In this document: positions 8,948 through 18,001 of the stretch, piece by piece
Position numbering within the stretch: the first letter of the stretch is position 1
Layout: each line of letters starts with the position of its first letter
NCBI GenBank assembly: GCA_944326545.1
Contig: CALVEH010000001.1
Coordinates: 197,422-261,421 of the forward strand
Length of the DNA stretch: 64,000 nucleotides
Direction of reading: 5' to 3'
From: Candidatus Gastranaerophilales bacterium
GTDB taxonomy: Bacteria; Cyanobacteriota; Vampirovibrionia; Gastranaerophilales; Gastranaerophilaceae
Notes under the pieces: model-generated
What the model was told of the DNA's origin: nothing
What the model saw: only the letters and a program-made list of their open reading frames with translations
Database searches by the model: none
Position numbers and translations under genes: made by a program

Positions 8948-10297
8948 TTATACAGCAGGTTCTGTCATTTCATCTTGTTGTGTTTCAGAAAGGACATTAT
9001 CTTCGTTGATTTTTGTCACGCCGTGAGTTGTTTTGCCCCAATCCATTGTCTTTTTGAAGAAAATTATTTTAAATACAATAAATACAACGACTGGGAACCA
9101 AACACAGCAAAGGAATATTCCTGTTTGTATTGCTTGTACTATACTTTGCCATCTTGAAAGGTGATTGTATTTTTTTACACTGTATAACAGTCCTATTGTA
9201 AAGAATGCACACACCATAACTGATACTAAAAGTGATGATGATACACAGTTTGGTGAATCTTTTACGTATTTGAAGGCTTGAAAACATATTTCTGATATCA
9301 TCCAAAACGGTAGAATAAATTCTGTAATGTATGCGATCATGTCGATACTAACACGCAAAGACATATCTTTTGAGAAAAGTACGCCCCAAAAGTGTTCTAA
9401 GTATCTTCTTATACTGCCTTCTACCCAGCGTCTTCTTTGTTTTAAAAGAGGGATGAATTTTACAACAGCTTCTTCGTACACACAAACATCTGCGCAAAAA
9501 CGTACGTCCCAGCCTTTTATGTGGAGTCTTGTTGACATATCAAGGTCATCAGTGATTGTGTAATTGTTCCAACCGTTGATGTCTTCGAGAGCTTCTCTTT
9601 TTAAGAGTTCTCCGTTTCCTCGAAGCTCAACAGCACCTTTTATGCTGTCTCTACCTACTTGGAAATGGGTATCAAGTGCATATTCGTTGTCTTGGCAGCG
9701 AGTGAGGAAGTTTTCTTCTCTGTTTATAATAACTTTTCTGGCTTGCACTGCACCTACGCAATCCTTTTCAAGATGTGGCACAAGTCTTGTTAGAAAATCA
9801 GGTTTTACTCTTGCGTCAGCATCAAAAACAAGTATTGCCTCGCCTTTTGCTATTTCCATAGCTTCGTTTAGTACGGCTGATTTACCGGGGAATGCGTTTT
9901 TGTCTCTAATCAGTGCAGTAACTTTTTCGTATTTTTGTTCGAGTTCTTTTAGTTTTTCCGCTGTATTATCTTCGCTTCTGTCGTCTATAACAATAACTTC
10001 AAATTTTTCGTAGTTCATTTCCAAGATGTTTTCGACTGTTTTTTCAATAACATCTTGTTCATTATGTGCAGGTATCATTACTGTTACGAGGGGTTTGTAG
10101 TTCCAATTAAGTTCTTCAGGTTGTTTTTTGTGTTTTCTTTTTTGGTGTTTTGTTGCAATTTGCATATAAATTGCGTATGAAACCATAAAAATACACAAAA
10201 ATATGATCGCCCAAAACGTAGACATAAAGTTTTGGAATATAAAAAGAAATAACCATAAAGACGCAATTAGTATAGATAAAACGACTCTCTCTATCAA
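8948..10297 (-). CDS. membrane GT2 glycosyltransferase (GlcNAc-polymerase-like)
   Basis: Inner-membrane processive-type glycosyltransferase of 449 residues. Two N-terminal membrane helices (1-47) lead into a cytoplasmic GT-A domain with VMIPAHNEQ, the UDP-binding DDRS, the metal-binding DADA, TDDLD as catalytic base region and the QRRRW product-site motif. Three or more helices follow. This is the arrangement of poly-beta-1,6-GlcNAc synthase, hyaluronan and cellulose synthase relatives. The substrate is not decidable from sequence; wecB and glmU elsewhere in the window make UDP-HexNAc sugars available. TTG start at 10297 is chosen because AGAGGG precedes it by about seven bases and the next in-frame starts would delete the first helix. 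Confidence 0.88.
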   Translation of the reverse strand: MIERVVLSILIASLWLFLFIFQNFMSTFWAIIFLCIFMVSYAIYMQIATKHQKRKHKKQPEELNWNYKPLVTVMIPAHNEQDVIEKTVENILEMNYEKFEVIVIDDRSEDNTAEKLKELEQKYEKVTALIRDKNAFPGKSAVLNEAMEIAKGEAILVFDADARVKPDFLTRLVPHLEKDCVGAVQARKVIINREENFLTRCQDNEYALDTHFQVGRDSIKGAVELRGNGELLKREALEDINGWNNYTITDDLDMSTRLHIKGWDVRFCADVCVYEEAVVKFIPLLKQRRRWVEGSIRRYLEHFWGVLFSKDMSLRVSIDMIAYITEFILPFWMISEICFQAFKYVKDSPNCVSSSLLVSVMVCAFFTIGLLYSVKKYNHLSRWQSIVQAIQTGIFLCCVWFPVVVFIVFKIIFFKKTMDWGKTTHGVTKINEDNVLSETQQDEMTEPAV

Positions 10298-10456
10298 ACC
10301 TCTACCCTCTGTATATCTGCACTTAAGATTATTATAACAAAAACATTTTGTTGATTTGTAACAATAATAAACAATTCTATATAAAATCGCAATATTTTAA
10401 TATTGAGATAATATAATTATACTTATCAGATATCCACATTAGACGGAAACCCAAAA

Positions 10457-10936
10457 ATGAAAAAAACAGCAATTTATCCGGGAAGTTTTGACCCCATTAC
10501 TAAAGGGCACTTAGATGTGCTTTCTAAAGCTTCCAAAATGTTTGACAGAGTGATAATTGCTGTATTAAAAAATGATGCTAAAAAGGGCTTTTTACCTACA
10601 GAAGATAGGGTTGCTCTTATAAAAGATGCTTTAAAAGAAATGCAGTTGGACAATGTCGAGGTGGATAGCTTTGATGGTCTGACTATCGAATATGCAAAAC
10701 AAGTCGGTTCAGATATTTTAATCAGAGGGTTGAGAGCTGTTTCTGATTTTGAGTATGAGATGCAGCTGTCACAGACTAATAATTCGCTTGCTCCGAATAT
10801 TACAACAGTCTTTTTGATTACAAAACCAAAATACAATTTCATTTCCTCAAGCACTGTAAAAGAAATTGCAAAATATGGCGGGGATATTTCTAAATTTGTT
10901 CCCGAAAGTGTGGTAAAATATTTTAATAATATATAA
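10457..10936 (+). CDS. coaD: Phosphopantetheine adenylyltransferase
   Basis: Fourth enzyme of coenzyme A synthesis: transfers AMP from ATP to 4'-phosphopantetheine giving dephospho-CoA. Nucleotidyltransferase fold of 159 residues, the usual length. The T/HxGH motif reads TKGH at 15-18 after YPGSFDP; RGLRAVSDFEYE and ISSSTVKEIAKYGG are the remaining signature blocks. Followed after 18 bases by a coiled-coil protein, an arrangement seen in several bacterial groups including cyanobacterial relatives. Confidence 0.97.
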   Translation: MKKTAIYPGSFDPITKGHLDVLSKASKMFDRVIIAVLKNDAKKGFLPTEDRVALIKDALKEMQLDNVEVDSFDGLTIEYAKQVGSDILIRGLRAVSDFEYEMQLSQTNNSLAPNITTVFLITKPKYNFISSSTVKEIAKYGGDISKFVPESVVKYFNNI

Positions 10937-10954
10937 CGAAAGGTAAAATCAGAT

Positions 10955-11551
10955 ATGACACAACTTAGAATTAAAGAACTCTTAGGCAGAGCCAATTCAA
11001 TATTAGATAACGGGTTCCATTTACTACCGGGTTTTGTCATGGTTAATAGTTCAAAAATGGAAGATATTTTAGATAGAATCGATGCTTCTATACCTGAAGA
11101 CATTAAAGAAGCTGAATCCATTTTAAGAAGACGTGAAGAAATACAAATAGAAGCTCAACAAAGGGCAGAAAGAGTTATTGCGGAAGCAAGAACTGAAGCT
11201 GAAAAAATCTTGAGCGAATCAGAACTTTTGAGCCAAGTTCAAAGAGAAGCTGAAAGAATTAAAGAACAAGTTCTTTCTGAGTGTCAAGAGTTGAGAGATA
11301 ATACTATAGAAGAAGCTAAGAAAATAAAAATTCAAGCAGAAGATGAAGCACACAGAATCAAAGAAGGTGCTGAAAACTATGCTGAACAAGTTCTCAATAA
11401 CATTGAAAACGATTTAGCTCAGTTACAAACAATTGTTAAAAACGGTCAAATGTACTTGGAAAAATTAAAAACAAGCGCAGGTTCTGACTATAACGGACAA
11501 GCTCAATCTGCTCAACAGCAAGATTATACAGCTGCTAATTATCCAATGTAA
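10955..11551 (+). CDS. coiled-coil (DivIVA / ATP synthase b-like) protein downstream of coaD
   Basis: Protein of 198 residues. A short conserved head (MTQLRIKELLGRANSILDNG to about 35) leads into a continuous Glu/Lys/Arg/Ala-rich coiled coil from about 45 to 165, ending in a Gln-rich tail. No membrane segment is visible. Similar proteins next to coaD are often annotated as ATP synthase subunit b-like or DivIVA-like. The coil resemblance is compositional and gives no function; a scaffolding or cell-division role is possible. AAAGG precedes the ATG. Its last 13 bases overlap the 3' end of recF, which is convergent. Confidence 0.8.
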   Translation: MTQLRIKELLGRANSILDNGFHLLPGFVMVNSSKMEDILDRIDASIPEDIKEAESILRRREEIQIEAQQRAERVIAEARTEAEKILSESELLSQVQREAERIKEQVLSECQELRDNTIEEAKKIKIQAEDEAHRIKEGAENYAEQVLNNIENDLAQLQTIVKNGQMYLEKLKTSAGSDYNGQAQSAQQQDYTAANYPM

Positions 11552-12678
11552 GAAGATAACTTGCCTTCTGTTATTTTAAATATTTCCACATCTTTAAGAT
11601 ATTCCTCGTCAAAGTGAAGTGTATCGACAGAGGTTATTATTGTTTGAGTGTTTTCGCCGATGGCATTTAGAAGATAGTTTTGTCTTATGTCATCGAGTTC
11701 GGCAAGAACGTCATCTAATAATAATACAGGTGTGTCATTGATTTTTTCTTTAATAAGTTCAAGTTCTGCAAGTTTTAAACTCAATACAACTGTTCTTTGC
11801 TGCCCTTGAGATGCGAATTTTTTTGCTTCTGCTCCGTTAATAAAGAAGGAAACATCATCTCTGTGCGGGCCTACAAGGGCTTGGGCTCTGATTATTTCTT
11901 CCAGTTGTTTTTCTTTTAATCTTTTTTCAAAAACTTGTGCAATTTCTTCTACAGGCATTATGTCTTCTGTTGAAAAAACAATATCGCCTAATACGGTTGA
12001 GTTATAGAAGGTTGTTAATATCTCATTTGGCGCAATTTGCAGATGCTTTTCCATTGCAATTTTTTGTAATTCTTTCAAGAATTTTAATCTTAAAAATATA
12101 ATATTGCTGCCTGATACAGCCATTTGTGTATTAAACACTTCAAGCAAAGATGTATCAGCGTTTATATTTCCTTTAATTTCTTTAAGGTGGTTGTTTTTTT
12201 GGATTCGTATTTTGTTATATTTTGCAAGTCTGTCCGGGTAGGCAGGATAAATTTGGCTTATTGCCATATCCAGCCAGCTTCTTCTATCGTCAGGGACGCC
12301 TCTTAACAGCAACAAATCGTTTACAGAAAAAGCCACAACCGAGAGATTTATACAAAATTCTGCTGATTTTCCTTTTTTTATTCCGTTTACTTTAAGCTCT
12401 TTTCTTTTAGGCGGATTTATTAAAACTTCCAGTTCTTTTTCTATATCATCTTTTTGAATAACTGCTTTTAGTTTTGTTATTTGTTCATCCCAGCAGATTA
12501 GTTCGCTGTCATTTTTTGCCCTTGGAGTGTTTAAACAAGAGAGATAATACAAAGATTCAAGCAAGTTTGTTTTGCCTTGAGCATTTTTGCCTATCAAAAG
12601 GATTTTTTCCTTTGAAAATTCAAGCTTAAGGTCTTTGTAATTTCTGTAATTTTTGAGTTCTATTGATTTGATGAACAT
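11539..12678 (-). CDS. recF: DNA replication and repair protein RecF
   Basis: SMC-like ATPase of 379 residues that loads RecA at single-strand gaps with RecO and RecR. Walker A GKNAQGKT at 30-37, ABC-type signature ASQGQQRTVVLSLKLAEL near 290, Walker B PVLLLDDVLAELD near 325. Length is standard. It is not in the usual dnaA-dnaN-recF cluster. The ATG is preceded by TATAAT at 12686-12691 with only seven bases between, and no ribosome site, so a leaderless message is likely. A divergent DUF3137 gene begins 95 bases away. Confidence 0.96.
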   Translation of the reverse strand: MFIKSIELKNYRNYKDLKLEFSKEKILLIGKNAQGKTNLLESLYYLSCLNTPRAKNDSELICWDEQITKLKAVIQKDDIEKELEVLINPPKRKELKVNGIKKGKSAEFCINLSVVAFSVNDLLLLRGVPDDRRSWLDMAISQIYPAYPDRLAKYNKIRIQKNNHLKEIKGNINADTSLLEVFNTQMAVSGSNIIFLRLKFLKELQKIAMEKHLQIAPNEILTTFYNSTVLGDIVFSTEDIMPVEEIAQVFEKRLKEKQLEEIIRAQALVGPHRDDVSFFINGAEAKKFASQGQQRTVVLSLKLAELELIKEKINDTPVLLLDDVLAELDDIRQNYLLNAIGENTQTIITSVDTLHFDEEYLKDVEIFKITEGKLSSYIG

Positions 12679-12685
12679 AGACTTT

Positions 12686-12691
12686 ATTATA
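12686..12691 (-). promoter_or_regulatory. -10 box for leaderless recF
   Basis: Minus-strand TATAAT seven bases before the recF ATG; no Shine-Dalgarno lies between. The start of transcription at the start codon is inferred from this spacing. Confidence 0.55.
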
Positions 12692-12772
12692 ACATCTAAT
12701 GTTTTTAGGTGTTTTAATTTTAATAAAATAAAGGTATTTTGTGAGGGAATAAATTTGTTTAATGGAGAAAAT

Positions 12773-13732
12773 ATGCAGACGATAGACGATATTAGAAAGG
12801 ATTTTGATAATATTTATAGTGAGGCAATATTGAATATTGCTAAACCATTGGAAGAACGTAGAAAAAAAGATTTAGCGAAGGTAATTATTTGTATTGTAGT
12901 TGCTGTTATTTTGATATCTTCGTTTCCTTTCATTTTTAAATTTTTAGATTCGTTAACTTATAATCTTTCTCCAAATGCTGATTATATAGAGAGAAGTGAT
13001 TTATTGATATGGGTTTTTATGTTGCTTGGCGGTGTAGTTGTGTTTTTATTTATATATCCTTGTATCATTGCCAAAAAATTCGAAAAATCAGTAAAAAAAG
13101 ATATATTGCCGTTTTTGTTTTCTCACTTATCTTCTTTTAAGTGGAGCGATAAAAGGGTAGTTTCTAATGATTTTATACAAAATTCTTGTTTGTTTTCTGA
13201 TTTTGTAAAAAGAGAAGATGATGATAGCTTTAAGGGGCAATATAAGAACGTAAGTATAAGAATTTTTGAAACTTTTTTGGGTGGAGTTGCTACTTCATAT
13301 GAAAGTATTCTGAAAACAAGGTTTGAAGGGGTTATTGTTGCTTTATTGCCTAAGAAAAAATATAAAGGTGTCACTCTTATCAAGAAAAAAAGATTGATAA
13401 ATTTAGTACCTAAAGACTTAAAAAAGGTTAATATAGAAGATATTAATTTTGAAAAGCAATATAATGTTTATTCAAATGATCTAATAGCAGCTAAATGTAC
13501 TTTAACTGCTTCGTTTATGGAAAGTTTTAAAAAGATAAAACTTGTATTTAAAGCTTCTCAGCTTGAAGCATCGATATCAAAACAAGGAATATTAATAGCT
13601 ATTTCTACTCAAAAGGATTTGTTTAAAATCGGTAAATTATATAAGCCCGTTGTTGATTATGAGCAGTTTAGGGAGTTTACGGAAGAACTCTTATCAATTT
13701 TAGAACTGGTTGATACTTTAAAACTCTGTTAA
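12773..13732 (+). CDS. DUF3137-like membrane protein
   Basis: Protein of 319 residues. Two membrane helices lie near the N-terminus (about 28-50 and 78-100), separated by a short loop, and the rest is a cytoplasmic alpha/beta domain with VSIRIFET, FEGVIVALLPKK and a C-terminal tail. This matches the general plan of DUF3137 (galanin-like) proteins, whose function is unknown. The reading frame is open further upstream to 12653, but the ATG at 12773 has GGAGA four to eight bases before it and the upstream part overlaps the recF start. Assignment to the family is by pattern only. Confidence 0.7.
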   Translation: MQTIDDIRKDFDNIYSEAILNIAKPLEERRKKDLAKVIICIVVAVILISSFPFIFKFLDSLTYNLSPNADYIERSDLLIWVFMLLGGVVVFLFIYPCIIAKKFEKSVKKDILPFLFSHLSSFKWSDKRVVSNDFIQNSCLFSDFVKREDDDSFKGQYKNVSIRIFETFLGGVATSYESILKTRFEGVIVALLPKKKYKGVTLIKKKRLINLVPKDLKKVNIEDINFEKQYNVYSNDLIAAKCTLTASFMESFKKIKLVFKASQLEASISKQGILIAISTQKDLFKIGKLYKPVVDYEQFREFTEELLSILELVDTLKLC

Positions 13733-13750
13733 AATATCCAGTTATAAATA

Positions 13751-14602
13751 TTAATCTATAACCAGAAAAGATTTTAACTTTCTTGCGTTTTTATTTTTAT
13801 CTGACGTAATTTCAAGATTTTTAAAGTTAGGATTGCCTGTACCTTTGTAATTTAGCGAGGTAGAGCCGCCTCCGTCGAAGTTCATCACTTTATCCAGTTT
13901 TAAATCTTCGCAAATTCTGTATAATTCAGGTAGTGTTACTTTGTGGTATATGTTTGCGATGATGATGTATATGTCACCGTCTTTTATACCTATTGCTGTT
14001 CTTGCGCATTTTTTGAGTGCTGTTATAGAGTCTCTTGTGACGTTTCCGTTTTCGTCTTTTGCGACAAAGTATTCTCTTGATAATCTCAAGTCAGGATAAA
14101 TCATAGGGCCTGCTTGAATGGAATGTTTTATTTCACATCTGAAAGGTGGTTTTGTATTGTGTGCTGTTATGTCGTATTTAGTTTCGCCCTGACAGTCGAG
14201 CACTCTAAATTCTGTTCTGTTTAAAACTGTGTCTAAGTATGGTTTTATTGCTTGGTTGTTCATAAGACTTTTATTTGTTGTTGGGTCAAGAACAACTTTT
14301 TTATCAATAATTACGTATGAGGATGTTTTTTGATTATTTGGGTCAAAATATCCTGCGTTAATAACGAGTTCTGCGTTTGTCAGATTAAAAACAGTTTTGT
14401 TATATGTCAGTAATTTTGAAACATATGGACGAATGTTTGAATTTCTTTCTTTAGGAATTTTTATTATATAAAGCCCCTTGTTGTTTTTTATTTCGATAGG
14501 AGGGGTTGTCGGACAAGTGTTGTTATTTATCGGAGGGCAGGCACCTGTTGCAAAAACTACTGCACTGCAAAGCAGACATAATAAAGATATTGTTTTTTTC
14601 AT
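13751..14602 (-). CDS. exported phosphodiester glycosidase-like (NAGPA) protein
   Basis: Secreted or periplasmic protein of 283 residues. A signal peptide (KKTISLLCLLCSAVVFATGA) is followed by a Pro/Asn/Thr stretch and a NAGPA-type domain. Recognisable elements: NAGYFD (about 83-88), IQAGPM (about 160), RTAIGIKDG (about 205), and the hallmark NFDGGGSTSL near 243. Members of this family include the human uncovering enzyme that removes GlcNAc from phosphodiesters; bacterial versions are thought to act on sugar phosphodiesters in envelope polymers, without proof here. It lies 23 bases downstream of the LPS-export permease gene on the same strand, which fits an envelope role. Confidence 0.85.
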   Translation of the reverse strand: MKKTISLLCLLCSAVVFATGACPPINNNTCPTTPPIEIKNNKGLYIIKIPKERNSNIRPYVSKLLTYNKTVFNLTNAELVINAGYFDPNNQKTSSYVIIDKKVVLDPTTNKSLMNNQAIKPYLDTVLNRTEFRVLDCQGETKYDITAHNTKPPFRCEIKHSIQAGPMIYPDLRLSREYFVAKDENGNVTRDSITALKKCARTAIGIKDGDIYIIIANIYHKVTLPELYRICEDLKLDKVMNFDGGGSTSLNYKGTGNPNFKNLEITSDKNKNARKLKSFLVID

Positions 14603-14625
14603 TTAAAATCCTCCGAAAGATTTTA

Positions 14626-15750
14626 TTATAAATCTTTGATTTTTTTAAAGATAAATATTGCTATTAAAATGGCTATAGGTTGTATTGATGATGTTATAAA
14701 CGGGCTCAGTATCCCTTTTTCTGCACACATATCAAAAAACGGTAGAGTAATATAATACCCAAAAACTATACCTATGCCTATTACAAAGTTGACTAGTTTT
14801 TGTTCTCTCGGTTTTGAAAAACCAAGCAAACATCCTAAAATGGCAAACAATATGCAGATAGCCGAATGGAAATATCTTTGAAGATATTTGTTAAGCATAA
14901 ATCTGTATTCGTCTTTAAGATTTTCATCTTTAAGCATTTTTATGTATTCAGTAACTTCTGAGTTATTTAATGCTCTTTCTTTTTTAGTTGAATAAGACAT
15001 TATCTTAAAGGCTTTATCTGCTTTGTAGCCTGACAAAACTTCTTCGCTATCAACATTACTTATGCTTTTAAATACCCCGTCTTTGGTAAGTTCATATTTT
15101 TTTACGTTATAGACTTTCCACTGACCTTTTTTATAAACGGCGTAATCTGTTTGCATAATACTGCTTAGAACACTTGTGTCTTTATATTGCGATGAGTCAA
15201 AGTTTAGGATAAGCGGTTTGCTTATCATGTCGTTGTAGTATCTTGGCACTACAATAATTTTTTCTAACTGATCGTTTGGCGCTTTAACTGTGTAAACAAA
15301 GTGAGTTTCGTATGATTCACCTTTTAGGTCGTTAATTCTTTTTTCACTATAAGGTATTAGCGTGTTGTACAAAGAAAAACATAATACCGAGATAAAAATA
15401 CTCAAAATGATTATGGGATAAACTATTCTCCAAAATGTAAGACCAATACCTCTTAATACTGTAAGCTCAGAGTCTTTGCTCAATTTGTCAAAAGTAAAAA
15501 GAGTGCCCAAAAGCAGTCCAACAGGTAGCGCTTTACCTACAATTTTAGGGATTTCGTAAATCAAAAGTTGAATCCCTACCATAGGGGTGTAAATACCGGC
15601 CATGGTTCTTTTGATAACTTTCAAAAGTGTTTCAGGCGCAATCCAAACAACTACAAAAAGAAAAATACAAACTAATGTAGCTGCAAATACCTGCTTTGTA
15701 ATATATCCGTCAAAAATTTTAAATGGTAAGGATATTTTAGGCATTTTCAT
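14626..15750 (-). CDS. LptF/LptG family permease
   Basis: Transmembrane subunit of the lipopolysaccharide export ABC transporter, 374 residues. Three helices at about 20-120, a periplasmic beta-jellyroll domain of roughly 150 residues, and three more helices from about 292 to 370. LptF and LptG are paralogues and this copy cannot be assigned to one; only one permease is in the window, so the second subunit is elsewhere or the protein works as a homodimer. Its ATG overlaps the stop of lptB (TAATG), which shows translational coupling with the ATPase. Confidence 0.88.
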   Translation of the reverse strand: MKMPKISLPFKIFDGYITKQVFAATLVCIFLFVVVWIAPETLLKVIKRTMAGIYTPMVGIQLLIYEIPKIVGKALPVGLLLGTLFTFDKLSKDSELTVLRGIGLTFWRIVYPIIILSIFISVLCFSLYNTLIPYSEKRINDLKGESYETHFVYTVKAPNDQLEKIIVVPRYYNDMISKPLILNFDSSQYKDTSVLSSIMQTDYAVYKKGQWKVYNVKKYELTKDGVFKSISNVDSEEVLSGYKADKAFKIMSYSTKKERALNNSEVTEYIKMLKDENLKDEYRFMLNKYLQRYFHSAICILFAILGCLLGFSKPREQKLVNFVIGIGIVFGYYITLPFFDMCAEKGILSPFITSSIQPIAILIAIFIFKKIKDL

Positions 15751-16475
15751 TACAGAGTAAAATCCTTTCCTAAGTAGAATTGTTTAGCAACAGGGTCATT
15801 GGCTACTTCAACGCTTCGACCTTGGATTTTTATTTTTCCGTCAAAGATAACGTATGCTCTATCTGTGATAGATAGTGTAGCTTTAGGGTTGTGGTCGGTA
15901 ATGAGTACACCCAAGCCCTTTTCTTCAGAAAGTTTTCTGATGTTGTCTTTGATTTCTCCTATTGCGATAGGGTCAATACCTGTAAAAGGTTCGTCAAGAA
16001 GAATAAACTCTGGGCTTGCAGCAAGTGCTCTTGCGAGTTCAACCCTTCTTCTTTCGCCACCGGAAAGTGATATTGCTGAGAATTTTCTTTTTGCTTTCAT
16101 ACCGAATTCGTCAAGCAAATCTTCAAGCTTTTGTTTTTTCTCTTCTTCGTTAAGTTTGTCATTCATTTGAAGAACAAGTTTTATGTTGTCTTCAACAGAC
16201 AATTTTCTGAAAATAGAAGCTTCTTGAGGAAGGTATCCGATACCTTCTTTGGCTCTGATATTCATTGGTACATTGGTTAAATCTTTATCACCAAGAAAAA
16301 CCTGTCCGCCGTTAGCTTTAACAAGTCCTACAACCATATAAAATGTAGTTGTTTTACCTGCACCGTTTGGACCTAAAAGACCAACAACTTCGCCTTGGTT
16401 AACTTCAAAGCTGATGTCGTTAACAACAGTTCTGTCCCCGTATATTTTTACAAGATTTTTTGCCGTAATTTTCAT
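15750..16475 (-). CDS. lptB: LPS export ABC transporter ATPase LptB
   Basis: Cytoplasmic ATPase that powers extraction of LPS from the inner membrane. Walker A GPNGAGKT at 35-42, Q-loop in GYLPQEASIFRKL, signature LSGGERRRVELARAL, Walker B FILLDEPFTGIDP, and H-loop ITDHN. The GYLPQEASIFRKLSVEDN block is diagnostic for LptB against branched-chain amino acid ATPases. The ATG at 16475 is preferred over an upstream TTG at 16481 because AGGTGG lies nine bases before it. Coupled to the permease through TAATG. Confidence 0.94.
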   Translation of the reverse strand: MKITAKNLVKIYGDRTVVNDISFEVNQGEVVGLLGPNGAGKTTTFYMVVGLVKANGGQVFLGDKDLTNVPMNIRAKEGIGYLPQEASIFRKLSVEDNIKLVLQMNDKLNEEEKKQKLEDLLDEFGMKAKRKFSAISLSGGERRRVELARALAASPEFILLDEPFTGIDPIAIGEIKDNIRKLSEEKGLGVLITDHNPKATLSITDRAYVIFDGKIKIQGRSVEVANDPVAKQFYLGKDFTL

Positions 16476-16518
16476 AGTCAAATTCCACCTTTATATTAAA
16501 AAAGGATACCACAAAAAC

Positions 16519-17271
16519 TTAAGCTTGTTTATCAATATTTTGAGGTTTTGTTTCAGAATTTGCTTTATGAGATGCTTCCAAGTTAAGAGCTTTCATAATC
16601 GGGTGCAAAATTAAATGGCTTAATTCAGGTGCAAGGATTGTTAAACCTACTACAGAACCGACGATGGAGCTCATCTCTATTCCGCCTTTGCCTATAAAAA
16701 ATTGTCTGAAAAATCTGCTTTCTCTTTCTTTGTTAAGCATATTTTCCATAAATTTTTCTTTACTTCCGTATTCTTTTTTTACGAGTTCCCAATTTGTATT
16801 TTCTTCAATGGTTTTTAAAAGTTTTTGAGCAAGGTCGTTAGTTTTATCTTGTCTTTTTGCTGCACTTAAGTGACTAATCTTGTGCAGTGCAACAAGTCCT
16901 TTTTCGTTTTTAAAAATATCGATTGAGCATTTTTCGATACCTTGAAGAGTATCTGTTTTTGTCATTGATTTTAGAAATTCAGGGTGTTGACTTAATTTGT
17001 TACACAGTTTTTTAAATACTGCAAAACCACCTTTTTTGAATGTTACAGGGATAACTGCAAGATAAATACCAAGGCATAAAAGTTGGTATAAAAGTTCTTT
17101 AAACGCAGAGTATTTTCTGGTTTCTTTGTCAACATGAGTATCTGCAAGTGTAAATGCAGGACGACCCACAGCTTTTAAGCCTGTTTCAATAGAGACTTGA
17201 GCTGTTGTGTTTTGGATAAGGTTTTGAAAACCGTTTTTAGATATTAAATGTACAAAAGTGTTGGTAATCAT
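16519..17271 (-). CDS. membrane protein, paralogue of the adjacent upstream gene
   Basis: Unassigned protein of 250 residues. An N-terminal motif RPAFTLADTHVDKETRKYSA, followed by FKE, leads into a hydrophobic helix (about 65-85), a basic cytoplasmic region of about 100 residues, and a second hydrophobic helix (about 205-225) ending PIMKALN. The upstream gene has the same plan: RPLFTMMDKESDPKTKRYAA then FRE, and PIMKGVS after its last helix. The two are clearly homologous; this one has an inserted charged middle section. It starts directly at the stop of its paralogue (TAGATG), so they are translated together. Function unknown. Confidence 0.75.
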   Translation of the reverse strand: MITNTFVHLISKNGFQNLIQNTTAQVSIETGLKAVGRPAFTLADTHVDKETRKYSAFKELLYQLLCLGIYLAVIPVTFKKGGFAVFKKLCNKLSQHPEFLKSMTKTDTLQGIEKCSIDIFKNEKGLVALHKISHLSAAKRQDKTNDLAQKLLKTIEENTNWELVKKEYGSKEKFMENMLNKERESRFFRQFFIGKGGIEMSSIVGSVVGLTILAPELSHLILHPIMKALNLEASHKANSETKPQNIDKQA

Positions 17272-17862
17272 CTACGCCCCCACTTTCATGTTTCCGCCGT
17301 TATTTGCGGCGTATTTATTCTGTAATACCGCAACAAGGCTGTTTGGCCCTTTGGGAACATTGGTTGCAGGTAACTGTTGAACAACAGGTTTTGAAAGTGT
17401 CGGTACAACATTCTCTTTTATGTCTAAACCTTTAGTTTCTTGTTCTTTTTTATGTGTAAGTTTAGAAACTCCCTTCATAATAGGGTTAAGCAAAAGGTTG
17501 CAAGCCAGTGGAATTAAAAATACTGCACTTACACATACCCCTAAAAATTCTATACCGTGAGTGATTTTTCCTAAAGAACCGCCTGTTTTCTTTTCTAAGT
17601 ATTTAGAAATAGGTTTAACCAAGGTTTTGTTTGTAATGATATATGTTGAAGCAGCAACAACTTCCGTTAACCCTTCTCTAAAAGCTGCATAGCGTTTTGT
17701 TTTTGGGTCTGATTCTTTGTCCATCATTGTAAATAACGGACGGTTTATGCCCTTAAAAATTGCTATTGCTAACACTGCATTTAAAGGATCGTTATGATCC
17801 CCAAGATTGTAAGCAGCTCTGGCTATTTTCTTTAGTATTGGGTTTAAGTTTCCTGCTCCCAT
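17272..17862 (-). CDS. membrane protein, founder of a tandem paralogous pair
   Basis: Unassigned protein of 196 residues. The motif FKGINRPLFTMMDKESD at about 33-49 continues into KRYAAFREG, then a hydrophobic helix (about 65-85), a Lys/Gly-rich loop, a second helix (about 102-125) ending LLLNPIMKG, and a polar tail with KPVVQQLP. The paired gene downstream shares the RP-F-T/D-x-x-x-D/KRY-AFxE block and the PIMK block. Short sequence blocks of the same style recur in hypothetical proteins at 35058-36362 and 43124-44116, so a lineage-specific family of membrane proteins is likely. Confidence 0.72.
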   Translation of the reverse strand: MGAGNLNPILKKIARAAYNLGDHNDPLNAVLAIAIFKGINRPLFTMMDKESDPKTKRYAAFREGLTEVVAASTYIITNKTLVKPISKYLEKKTGGSLGKITHGIEFLGVCVSAVFLIPLACNLLLNPIMKGVSKLTHKKEQETKGLDIKENVVPTLSKPVVQQLPATNVPKGPNSLVAVLQNKYAANNGGNMKVGA

Positions 17863-18001
17863 TATGTTTTACGACTTTCCTATATATAAATTTCTATAAA
17901 TTCATTCCGCTATTCAGTTACATGAAGTCGGAACATAAAAAAATATGCTAGTTGGCAACTCTGTTCTTAACATTTTTTCATAAATATAAAAATTTTTAAA
18001 T

